Positions 23,133-33,716 of a stretch of DNA of 64,000 bases are shown piece by piece. Each line of letters opens with the position of its first letter. Position 1 is the stretch's first letter. The position numbers were made by a program, and so were the translations under genes. The stretch is taken from assembly GCF_040712315.1 (NCBI RefSeq), contig NC_134017.1, positions 7,532,001 to 7,596,000 on the forward strand, read 5' to 3'. The DNA comes from Castanea sativa (taxonomy: Eukaryota > Streptophyta > Magnoliopsida > Fagales > Fagaceae). The notes under the pieces are model-generated. The model made no database searches. It saw only the letters and a program-made list of their open reading frames with translations, and was not told where the DNA came from.

Positions 23133-24050
23133 GTATGTAACATGCTTCTTAAATTCACAAACCCTGCATATTTGCACTCTATCAAATATTTCCATGTTCC
23201 TTTTTCCACGCTTCCAATAATGAATGTGGGATCAGTTTGATAGATCATAATGGATAAGAAGAACATAAAGGAAAAAGAATTTTGTTCTACTATGGAGAAT
23301 TATCAATCTTCCTTCTCTATTGGAGGATTTTTTTTCTTTTCCCATGAAGCATCAGTAAGTGTTGTCTAGTTTACTGCAGTGCTTCTATGGTGAAGGAATG
23401 TATTATTTATTAAGAACATATATCTATTTTTTGAAGATAACATGTACCCTCTAAAAATTAAACAATTTTTATAATTATTTTTCATCTTTCTATCTCTACC
23501 AATATATCATTCTATTATTTTGGGTGTATTTGATTGATATTATTCTTTTATAAGGTGGTCTATATTCTTTGAAATTATATTACAATATGCTATTTTTTTT
23601 TTTACAACTAAACTTTCAAAGTTTCAAATAAACTATTCAAATTCTTCATTCTCATAAAGGGGATTATTATGATAATCAAAACTCATAACAAACTTATATT
23701 AAATATGTATAATTTATTTTCTAAATTTTATTGTGGATAATTTGTTCACTCTCAAAATTTAACAATTTCAAAAAGTAATTTTCATAACTCTATTTTGCAA
23801 ACATATAATTTTATCACTTTTGATGTTTTTGATTGAAATGATTCATATTCTTCTAACTATTGTTATTATGCATTATATTTTCTTAATTTCTTTTGGTACA
23901 ACTAAAATTTTTAAGTTTCAAATTTATTATTCAAATTCTCATTCTCTTAAGGAGATTATTATGATAATTAAAATTTTTCATATAATTACAATTGATACTA
24001 CTCAAATAATTAATAGTAGTCTCAACTTAAATTTATATATTCTCATTCTT
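23133..24050. other. Downstream of zeta-COP exon 4: AT-rich DNA
   Basis: Searched by eye for the missing C-terminal zeta-COP exon(s) and found none. From about 23400 the sequence becomes strongly AT-rich with an ORF in low-complexity DNA that has no gene character. Confidence 0.45.
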
Positions 24051-24054
24051 TAGT

Positions 24055-24478
24055 AAGTACACTAAATTGGATCGAAGTGAACTAAAATAGACTAAATGGA
24101 CCGAAGTAGACTGAAATGGACAGAATGGACCAAATTAAACCGAATAGATTGAACTGGACTGATGTGGACCAAATGGACGAAATGGACCGAATGGGACCAA
24201 AATGGAATGAATGGATCAAATTGGGCTGAACTGATCAAAGTAAACCGAATTGGACCGGATATACCGAATTGGAAGTATTGGACTAAAGTAAACCAAAATG
24301 GACCGAATAGACTAAAGTGGACCGCAGTAGACAGAATTGGACCAAACAAAACTGAATGGACTGAAATGGACCAAAATAGGCCAAAGTGAACCAAATGGAC
24401 TGAAGTAAACTGAATGGACCTAATTGGACCAAAGTAGACCGAACTTGATCGAATAGACCAAAGTGGATAGAATGTCAA
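24055..24478. repeat. TGGACCGAA-type short tandem array 1
   Basis: Degenerate repeats of about 10-11 bp such as 'aatggaccgaa', 'agtggacca' and 'aatagactga' run for more than 400 bp. The same array type recurs at 38865-39145. ORFs rich in W/T/K or S/F/H residues are repeat-derived. Confidence 0.9.
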
Positions 24479-24479
24479 T

Positions 24480-25173
24480 CTGTAATTAACATAGTCAAGA
24501 TTGTATTTTGATAAAAATTCAAATTCAAATTAAAAAAATGAGCGCTCTAGCTTGGGCATATTGGCTCGCTTTATGGACTAAACCTCACCAAAAAACTTAT
24601 TTTTATATAAATGTTATATTTTTTTTATGAACCATGTTATTTTGATTTGGGTTGAAGAGTATGCACTTCTTTTGAAGTTGAAGGGTCAAGACACAATTAT
24701 TAAATGGGTTAGGTTTGGATTGAGCTATTTAACTAAATACCCCTACTTTGACTCGACATGCTAACATGAATTAACACCCCATATGAAACAATAAAAGCAT
24801 TAACATTCAAATTGGCTAAGTGTTTGTCATGTAAACGGACTAGGGGAGTTGCTCCTCGTATTGGATGTTTTCAAAAATACCCAGCACAGCTTCAATTCCA
24901 GGCGCTTAAACAAGTCAATCTATCACCTATGACCATGTCGGGATACTTTTCTATCAAAACTCCTTCCTTCGCCAAGATCCAGTCCTAAAATCCATCTATC
25001 ACCTAGGCTTGCATGTATGGGACTTCCTAACCCAATGGTACATGTTTCAACAGGTGACTAGATTGAAAAAATAACATATCAATATGTGATATTTGCACTT
25101 GTCAAACAAAGCAAATCATGAAAGGTAAATTCACAAATAAAGCACAAGATTGCTCCATGTTTTACAGGTATAC
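24480..25173. other. Intergenic DNA, no supported gene
   Basis: Mixed-composition sequence with phrases such as 'gggttaggtttggattgagc' that look like decayed retroelement DNA. No open domain and no boundaries. Confidence 0.35.
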
Positions 25174-25182
25174 CACAAGATG

Positions 25183-25404
25183 GAGAAATTGTTAGGTCCA
25201 CCAGTGGATTGTTGACATGGTCTTCTCTAACCTCCCAACCAATAAAATGTCATTATTTATGCAAATGTAACATTACCTAGTAATTTTTATTTTTTATTCC
25301 TTATGTTGATTAGGAAGCTCACTCACACATTTGCATAAATGACATTATCTCATTAGTTGGGAGGATCACGCCAGCAGTTCTCCTGGTGGATCTAATAATT
25401 TCTC
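25183..25404. mobile_element. Mutator-like MITE, 222 bp, 9-bp TSD
   Basis: CACAAGATG flanks at 25174-25182 and 25405-25413. The TIRs begin GAGAAATTGTTAGGTCCACC (left) and GAGAAATTATTAGATCCACC (reverse complement of right), and homology continues for about 80 bp ('tcattatttatgcaaatgt'). No coding capacity. Confidence 0.88.
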
Positions 25405-25839
25405 CACAAGATGGCGTGTATAATTTACTCTCCATAAACAAAAATAAACTGTATCCTTGAATGGTAAAGAAATGATCATTTTAAAATTTTTTTTGAGAAA
25501 CAAGAAATGATAATTTAAATTGATTCTATGAGATTGGTAAATAAAAACAAAAAAAAGGTGGAGTTAGTATATTTCTCAGCCTAATAGCTAGGTTATTTAA
25601 CCGAATAGGAGAAAAAATAACCATGTCACATTTTGAATGTTCATTTGACCAGATCATTTGACTTTTAATTTTTAAGGGACTGGAATATAAAAAAGGTGGA
25701 TTTAATATATCTTTCAAGCTAATAAATTATTTATAACTCAAATATGCAAAAGTGACCATGTCATAAACTTTTGAGTTTACTCAGTTGACAACATTATTAC
25801 TCATGTTTGCGATTATAGTGTATTGACCAAAAATTTTGT

Positions 25840-26706
25840 TTTTCTTTAAGTGATTAGCACTATATAGATAAATAGTTCTTACACATCCTACACAGGAATC
25901 ATAATCTGTTTCATTTTGTTCATGAATATTTTATGATAAAATCAGAATGAAATAAGATCAAGAAGTTTTCTTTTGTAAACAGTGCATGAACCAGTGTCAC
26001 CAAATTGCAATATTCAATAATATAGTGATGTGAGTATTAGCAGCATGACTATCTAGGCATCAAGCTTAACTTCAATTCAAATAATGCCATGCCAAAATTA
26101 TAAGAATTCATGTCAAGCCCACCTCTTCGATATTCAATAAGTAAATCCTCCAATGGAATTAAAGCCTACAACATGAGGTGAGAAATTATGCTACGCATTG
26201 TATTTGAAAAAAAAAGGGTACTCTACACCACCTATTTGATGCATTATGTATATGAGAAACTATTTCTACTGTCATAGTACAACTTTGGTTCTATTGAGGG
26301 TATTCCCATGAGTTCCCTCTTTGTCCACTTCAAATATCTCTAAACAAAGTCAAATAGTAGCATAGTAGTAATGGTATTCTTTATGGTGATCCATCCGTAG
26401 TAGAAACCCATCTTCCCCTCCACTATCTACCTATCAAAAAGGTTTCAAAACATTAAAACAAAGTCTGAATTTATAAATGAACTTTATTTCAAACGCAATG
26501 GGCTAACTACAAATATAGACTGAAGTTAAAGACAATCTATATTTGTGAAATAAAATCCAAATGACTATCACATTAGCTACGAATTAAATCATACATTCAA
26601 AGTAGGTAACTGCTACATTAACATGAACCAACCAATATTAAGGACATAATACTTGAAATAATACCTTTTAGGTAGATAATGATGCCTTTCACTTGCAAAA
26701 GCAGAC
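25840..26706 (-). other. 3' flank of an RLP copy
   Basis: The 'tatatagataaatagttctt' and 'gaaataagatcaagaa' sequences near 25860-25990 match the 3' flank of RLP1 at about 33410-33530. About 26520-26700 matches the flanks of RLP1 and RLP2 ('aaccaaatgactatcacat'-like, 'aatattaaggacataata'). The stretch between is absent at RLP1. Confidence 0.6.
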
Positions 26707-26909
26707 TCTTGCCTTTCTAGACAACCAATTCATCTGTATCACTATAGTCACATACATCCGATCTTTAATGTCATCAGCAAATCTGAAAAAGCATGCCTCC
26801 AAGTCCTATTGAAGAAGAAAGCTCCACAAATTGCCCAAAAACCAGTTGTGAATCCAACTCCCATACCTAAATAGAAGCTGGAATTTTTAGAGTCATCTTC
26901 AGCACTGCC
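26707..26909 (-). pseudogene. RLP 3'-end fragment (TM and tail)
   Basis: The minus strand reads SAEDDSKNSSFYLGMGVG then FTTGFWAICGAFFFNRTW. This is the C-terminal acidic region and GxxxG transmembrane segment also seen in RLP1 and RLP2. The frame breaks just after NRTWRHA by a small deletion. Homology stops abruptly at about 26909, where the upstream (5') side joins duplicated non-coding DNA ('ataaaatcaatttaagtat'). All LRRs are missing. This is the remnant of a third RLP copy. Confidence 0.85.
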
Positions 26910-29229
26910 TAGCATAAAATCAATTTAAGTATGCCCAAGAAATAGGTTTCCTTGAATATGCCTTCCATAAAATCAACTTGAGTATCCCCAAGAAATCTTC
27001 CCCTCCCCTCCCCTCCCCCACCCTTGAAGGCGACCATCCCATTTCCCACACTTTGCTGCCCAATTGTAGATTTCTTTTGCCAATACTTCAATTCAAAAGT
27101 GATTGGATGTTAACATTAACTCTACTTGAATAACTTTAAACTTTTTAAAATAAAACATTCACTGGACCAAGCTATCTGTTTCAATTTCATTTGTTGAGGT
27201 ACCTGCATTAAAAGCATAGGATGAATAAAGTCTTTCATGGACCAAAAGGAAAGGTTTTTGTCAACAATTACCCTGAGGGTACAAGGCATTGCTTGACTAT
27301 GTCATGAAAATTCTAAACATCTTGGCCAAACATGGCATTGCTTGACCATGTTAATAGTGGCATGTGTAAAAACAGTTGATTGTTAGACAATTTGACGAAA
27401 GCTAACCATGAAACAATAACTGATAAAATACAAGCAGTTCAAGTATTATTAAAGCCAGCAAGGTCAATAAGAAAAAATCAAATGAAACAGTCAGAATCAG
27501 ACAACTGAGATGTCAAGAAAAATGAAGAAGATAGAGGTGATGCATAATCATGCATATCAAACTATTTCTGAACTTTTTGGTTTTACGCACCAAGCGCCGC
27601 AGTCAAGGCACAGAAATGTTACCACCAAAGGAAACCTATGGTCTTTCTCAATTGCAGGACAAGCAACTCAGCAGATGATAACGATACAGATTTCATGCTT
27701 CAGATGTTTCCCTATAATACCAAAGTTATCCAAACTCAAAATGTGTATGTGTGTGTGAGAGTATACACACAAGTACATTAGACAAATCTGATTGTCTAGC
27801 AGTCAAATTTGGGTACAGAATCACTTTGAATTTGATTCCAGTACACAGAATATGATATGGGGTACTGCTTATATGCTCAGATGTAACGAGTTCCGTAACA
27901 ATCAAACATACTTGACGTCTGTGTATAGCGGAACTGGTACTGAGGTTGAAGCCCTCTCATCCAACCTCTGACGTGGCAAGGGTTTTTTTATTGCAGTATC
28001 GGGAAATATAGTCAGCAACAGACAAAAGTTTGAGACATTATTCATATATTAAAAACAGTATCAATTAGCTCTTGCCACATAAGGAGATTGAACAGGAGGA
28101 CTTAAGTGGCTATTGTACTTTGAGAGATATTGACCCTTTTTTTCCCTACCTGGATTTTTGCTAGTAATTTTTCTTTTATCATCTAACACATTTCCAGGCA
28201 TTTGTAAGCCAGCAACACAGCATCCAAATATTAAAATGAGAGTTGAACATGATCTAGCAATTTCTTGAATAAAATGAATCTTGAATGCTAGATGTTTTAC
28301 CTCCCGTCCAACAATTTCCAATCAAGGCCCTGAAGAATATCTATCAAAACTGAGAACTTAATACAAACTCTATTAATCAATTTCGTTTACAAGTTTCAAT
28401 GTAAATAATGTTACATTCTTGATGCTGCCATGGAAGATTAAGTTGTTATCACTTCACAAGTTCGACTGTTCAAGATTTATTTTATGAGGCCATGTTTCAA
28501 GTCCAATTGAAGTAAAAGTCATGGGGTTTTAAAGGTCTAGTTATATGTGTCCTAAGATTGAAACAGTTTTTATTTGGGTTTTTATTCAACAAGTTCTGGC
28601 CAATTTTGTAATTAGGAGCAGAAGTGTAATCTCTGGAATCCTGTGAATATAGGTATTTTTTTATTTTTATCTAGAATTTTCTAGGAGATCATAACTATCT
28701 TAGGTTTTATTTTCTTTGAGTCCAAGTTAGTCTTTTACATCTTGGCCTTATTGTTTACTTTCTCTCTCTTTGTTCTCTCTTTTCTTCTTCTCTTTCTTAT
28801 GGTACTGTTCATACTCATACAGGCCATACCATAAATTCCTCTCATTTCCTTCTTCGTTATATCCCAAACCCTAAGTAAAGCCCTTCCTCTTGCCTATCAA
28901 CACCATAACACCCCACACATTTTCTCTATCAAATCACCATACAAAACTCATCAAACCAAGTTTGAGTCTTCACCTTTTCTTCTACAACTCTATACCCTAG
29001 ATCTATTAATCCTCCCAAACTTAAACCATTGAAAGCACCTATATACAAATTCCCAATTTAGGTTACAAACTGGTTGAGATTACATGTTTTGCTGTAATAA
29101 TGCAAGCAAAGCAAGGAACAAATACTCTTACATAGAGTTTTAACTTCAATGAAATGGAGCCAAGAGATATTCTAGAAGGTTTTAACAGCATGCAAGCTTG
29201 CAAGAAATCTTTTGTTTTTATTGGTAAGT

Positions 29230-29285
29230 TACACGTGGGTGGGTCATGATCCCTCAACCTCTCCAGCCACCTTGTTCTTAAAAGA
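29230..29285 (-). mobile_element. SINE 3' remnant shared by copies 1 and 3
   Basis: 'attggtaagttacacgtggg', 'gggtcatgatccctcaac' and 'caccttgttctta' equal the reverse of the SINE family's 3' half. The same remnant sits in the paralogous place at about 52972-53035, so it predates that duplication. Confidence 0.5.
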
Positions 29286-29429
29286 GGAGGAGAATGCTCG
29301 TAGCAACATTGAAAAATAAATCTAGCAACTAGAGCATATCATCATTCCAAAAATATATAATATCAAGAACTACCAATGACTCACATCACAAACAAAAAAA
29401 ACATGAATTCAAGAAAGACCTTATAGAAG

Positions 29430-29574
29430 TACAAAAGATTGAATACTACCAATTGACTTTTGCCTATCAACTCTAGCTCAACTGGCACCTCCTCCCCTTG
29501 CAAGTGCTAGATCGAGGGTGAGGTCAGGGGTTCAAGACCCACTAGATGCATGTGTAACTTACCAAAAGAAAAAG
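29430..29574 (+). mobile_element. tRNA-derived SINE, target duplication visible
   Basis: The A-box-like TAGCTCAACTGGC (29474-29486) and B-box-like GGGGTTCAAGACC (29527-29539) are followed by an A-rich tail. Flanks are ACCTTATAGAAG (29418-29429) and GCCGTATAGAAG (29575-29586). The paralogous sites near 49647 and 53221 read straight through as 'agaccttatagaagctagag', that is, without the insert. Confidence 0.8.
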
Positions 29575-30138
29575 GCCGTATAGAAGCTAGAGATAATGGA
29601 TAGAGCATTAGATACACCAACAGACTCCCAATGAGTTTCTGGAAATAGTGATTCAATACTCCTTGAAGATGCCATCCAATCAATTTCAAGCATCTTCAAG
29701 GCATCTTCCCCTCACCTCCCCTACCCCCAAGGCCACCACCCTGTTTCCTCCATTTTGCTGCCCAATACTTCATTTTTAAAAATGAATGGGTGTTGACTTG
29801 AACTCTACATGAATAACTTTAAACTTATTAAATAACTAAATTTGTTTAAAGAAACTAGTAAAGAAGTTAAGGTAATTGACGGAACAAATCGAAATATCAC
29901 TCCTTCGAACAAGATAATCACACTGAGTACACCCCGCTGTATTTGGTTTGTGTTTTTTTAATAAAATTTATCGTTACTTATCCAAAAAAGAAAAATCAAG
30001 ATAATCCCACTACCGCAAACATAGAAAGGATATGTCATAAGAAAACTAAAAGATTTGACATCTCAAGTCACAATCATGCAATTTCAAGCACATAATGCAA
30101 CATTGGAAAAGTTTTTTTGATTGCAAACAGAATCTTAC

Positions 30139-32111
30139 CAGGATGGTCAGTAGGTTGGTCATGCCTGCCAACAGCAAAACCAAGGCCACTCCGACGAGGA
30201 GCAGCTGTTGGTTGTGGAGGCAATTCGTATGCCTCACCTATCCTTTTAGAATCAGGAAGAAGAATTTCATATATAGACATGGAGAAACTTTTAATCTGAG
30301 CATGGATGTTTTCTTGGACTAGCTTCTGTTGATCAGCAAGAAAGGCTTTACTAGCCATTTCAATGATCTCCTCAGCATCTGCCTCCTCAGCATCCCTTCC
30401 CAAACGGTTGTAGCTGGATGTTTAAGTCTTTCATAAGAAAAAATTTGAGATTAAAGGACACCCAATGAAGTTGAACACTGAGTGACAAAGGAAGCATAAA
30501 TTCACATGAAGCAAAGTGGTACAGTAGGGAACAAACAAAATAGCATCTACACAAAATGCAATTGACATTATTTAAATGTTCACTTTTGGCTTAATCAATC
30601 AAAAAGGTAAAAGAAATTTATCTTTTGTTGAAGTACTCGACATTGATGCACAAGATCTAAGAAGCTAAAACTTATATAGAAGTGAGGCAAACATTAAGAT
30701 CAGTTATGTCAAGAAGTAATAAACATTTTGATTCGCAAGGGATATGTCACAATCAGTGAGAGAACAACCTAAATGTAAACAATGAAATTCTTAATCTCTA
30801 CATGGTCAATAGCCAGCACAACGCCCATATTTTTCCATTTTCTTATGTTTTGTGGATGCAGAAAAGGGAAAACATAAGGAATGTCTCAGTGAGAAAACAA
30901 CCTAAAAGATAATCTCTACATGATCACTACATCCCTATCTTTCCTTCTCTTAAAGAGTATGATTCTCAAAAAATTATATCAACATACATGAAATGATCAA
31001 GGGCTCCAAGGGTTTTGTGTGATTGCATATGCCTATGGATGAAGGGAATGTCTTTAAGATATCTACAAGACTGAACATTCTTTGTTAAGCAACTTGTTGG
31101 GCAAAAAAGTTTGTTATTGTTCATACCATGATCATCGCTATACGTTGAATATGAAATGGATGATTGGTGAAAAGAAAAGAAAATTAATATAGCTATGGTA
31201 ACAACTAGAGCAAAATGAGATGTCATGGACAACTAAAAATAAAATGCAGAGAAAGAGTTCATCAGCCAATGATTAAAGGCGCTGCAAAGACAATTAGATC
31301 TGACACAATTATACCAATTGATCGGGTTGGAATCTAGGTATCTACTCCCTTTTTTTTTATTTAAATATTGGTAAGTTACACACCCAGCAAGTTTTGAATC
31401 CAAAATCTTACCCTCAATCCCATTTTACGGGTGGAAATGTCATTTCAGGTACAGCTAATTGTTATGATAAATTTTTTCTAATTAATTTGACCATAGCATC
31501 TACTCCACAACAGTTACTACTTCAAACATCAGCATGTTTATCGACAAAATTGAGGAAAATAATTCACTCAAGAGGTTTATTAAAACCAATCAAATGGTCT
31601 AAACTCTACACTACAATATGCTACCTATATTTGCACATTAACACAAACAACAGCATTACTGAAACTAGCCAGTAGACACATACAGTTCATGTTTAAAGGT
31701 AATACATGAGAGATAATTCAATTAACAAATTCACAGTCACAACTGACCTGGTATATAGAAATAATCTATTTATGTCTGCTTCAAATTGTAACTGTCTTGG
31801 ATCCCTAGCAAAAGTGGGACTTTTTGCAAGAGTTTTCACAGCCTGTAAATACCCATTTACAAAAGAGCAAAAGGGTCATTCAAAAAAGACCATAAAAGAA
31901 GAAAACAAAGGCATAAATGAAACAAAGTTTTGATCTTTATGACTAAAACTGATCTGGGTTTGCACTAAGAACAAAAACCCATATCAGATTAGTTCAATAA
32001 CAGTCATAGATTGTGTTCGATCGAGTAGAACTCAATGGAAAAGTGAAAGCCCATTTTTACTATTGAGAAATGGAGAACAGTATTTTCAGTAGAAGTGTAA
32101 AACTAAAACCA

Positions 32112-32152
<41 letters not shown>

Positions 32153-32180
32153 CTTGGAATTTGTTGAATAGAAAAGCCAT
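30139..32180 (-). CDS. SETD9-like SET-domain protein, N-terminal exons only
   Basis: Three exons on the minus strand with good splice signals: 32151-32180 ([10 protein letters not shown]), 31748-31842 ([31 protein letters not shown]) and 30139-30413 ([20 protein letters not shown]... [16 protein letters not shown]). Phases agree (30, 95 and 275 nt) and give 133 codons without a stop. The sequence matches my recollection of the N-terminus of plant SETD9-like SET-domain proteins (putative lysine methyltransferases). That assignment is supported by SET-type sequence in paralogous copy 2 at 48.3-48.7 kb. In this copy the catalytic exons are not visible downstream, where an RLP fragment and non-coding duplicate DNA lie instead. 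Intron 1 begins in a (GA)n/(CT)n run (32116-32148). It may be expressed as a short protein or be a truncated gene. The start is the first ATG of exon 1, conserved in the 33.3 kb scrap. Confidence 0.65.
32116..32150. repeat. (GA)n microsatellite at SETD9-like intron 1 donor
   Basis: A GA dinucleotide run abuts the exon 1 donor, so the intron starts GTCTCTCTC on the minus strand. The paralogous scrap at 33.27 kb has only a short run. Confidence 0.9.
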
Positions 32181-32940
32181 TGTGAAGTGAATCGATGAGT
32201 ACAGAAAGCAATCTTTTTGGTTCAGTGAGCTGAACTCTGTGAAATTGACTGCAAGGGAAACGAAGAGCGTGCGCTTTCCGTTACGCCCTTTATGGTGGCG
32301 TCCCTGTGCCTTGGTGTTACTGAAAACGTCTATTGTGTCGACTTTAGAGTTCTAACGTCGACCATATCTTTGACCTCTCAATTTATTTCCTTGTTTCACA
32401 TTTCAATGACCTGGCCAAAAACTTGTCTGTGGTCTGTGCCTTGGTTTGTTAGGTCGAAATTAATTCGCCGTAATAATTTAAAAAAAAATAACTTTTTTTT
32501 AAAATACTAAGAGTGTGATACTTAAAACTTTATCAAAATATTATTTTCATCCTTAAACTTTATAAAAAATTTTCTTTAATAATATACAAAATAAGGACGA
32601 AAAATGAAATTTTTTTCAATATTTTAACAATGAAAAATAATCTTTTTTAAAACCTAAAGACAAAAATTAAAACATTTAAAAATAATTTTGAGATTGCAAA
32701 CCAACTTTTTAAAATTTAAGAATAAAAAAAAAAAATTTCATAAAGTATCAAAATAACATTTTAGTCTTCAAATAAAAAGGATAAGATATAATTTTACCTA
32801 AATAGATAATCTTACCATTTATACGGTATACTCTTTTGATTTTGTTAGCAAGTTGATCCATTCTAATAGGTTTTCCCTGTTGATTATTTAAAAAATAAAT
32901 AAAAGGCCCATCATTGGCTTCAATAATATGGTGGCCATAG
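32181..32940. other. Upstream region of SETD9-like copy 1
   Basis: Contains the 5' leader (about 32181-32290), then AT-rich DNA with A/T runs. No TATA box could be assigned with confidence. The plus-strand ORF here has no support. Confidence 0.35.
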
Positions 32941-32957
32941 TTGGCCCTTTAAGCATG

Positions 32958-33309
32958 AATCCCTAGCAAAAGTGGGCTTTTGCAAGAGTTTTCATAGCCT
33001 ACGAATATCATTCACAAAAGAGCGAATGGGTCATACAAAAACACAGGAAAAAAAACAAAACAAAGGCCTAAATGAAAGAAGGTTTTAATCGTCATGACCA
33101 ATATTGTATTGGGTTTGCCCAAAGAACAAGACCGAAACTAAGATTAGTCTAACAAAAGTAATTGATTTGGCTCAATTGAGTAGAGCTTGTTGGTTCCATA
33201 ATGGAAAACCCATTTTTGCTATTGAGAAATGGATATCAGTATTTTCAGTAAAACCGTAAAAACAAAACCAGAGAGAGACCTCTTGGAATTTGTGGAATGG
33301 AAAAGCCAT
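32958..33309 (-). pseudogene. SETD9-like exon 1 and exon 2 scrap
   Basis: 33280-33309 reads MAFPFHKFQE followed by the donor GTCTCTC, matching exon 1 of copy 1. About 32958-33003 matches the start of exon 2 (AVKTLAKAHF with a deletion breaking the frame). Everything else of the gene is gone. It sits directly 3' of RLP1, showing that RLP and SETD9 were duplicated together. Confidence 0.8.
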
Positions 33310-33716
33310 TGTGAAATGAATCAATGAGTACAGGAAGCACTATATTCAGTGACCTAAACTCTGAATTTATGCTAATGGTGAAATAATTCTTCATTAAATG
33401 CCTAGTAGCACTATATAGATAAATAGTTCTTACACATCATATTCAAGAATCATAATTTGTAGCATTTTGTTCTTGTATGTTTACGATACATCCAGGATGA
33501 AATAAGATCAAGAAAATATCTTTTGCAAATGATTCTTTTTGGCCTTTTGAAGAGCATGAACCAGTGCCACCTCCTGAAGTATAAACAATGAATTAAATCA
33601 TATATTTAAAGTAGGCTACTACACATTAACATGAGCAAAACAATATTAAGAATATATTACTTGAAATAGTACCTTTTAGCTAGATAATGATACCTTTCAC
33701 TTACTAAGGCAGACTC

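Larger units (their letters stand above)
26910..30138 (-). repeat. Paralogous non-coding block, copy 1
   Basis: Non-coding DNA shared with the SETD9 neighbourhoods further on. About 26935-27150 matches 49730-49945, 29660-29830 and 53275-53430 ('ccttgaaggc.accatccca', 'tgattggatgttaac'). About 27290-27960 matches 48990-49500 and 51770-52400. Copy 1 has an extra ~640 bp at about 28415-29055 relative to copy 3, including CT-rich DNA near 28760-28800, and a SINE at 29430. ORFs here are not supported. Confidence 0.65.

Noticed and set aside
24092..24478. 128-codon minus ORF and 75-codon plus ORF (tryptophan-rich)
   Set aside because: Direct translation of the TGGACCGAA-type array.
24840..25060. 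Possible retrotransposon gag fragment
   Set aside because: No frame gave a recognisable motif, and stops occur in all frames.
27510..28321. ORFs of 82 and 86 codons in the duplicated block
   Set aside because: Paralogous blocks at 49 and 52 kb break the frames, and no domain is seen.
28415..29055. Insertion in copy 1 considered as a solo LTR
   Set aside because: Clear TG...CA ends and a target duplication could not be found, so it is left as an unclassified extra segment.
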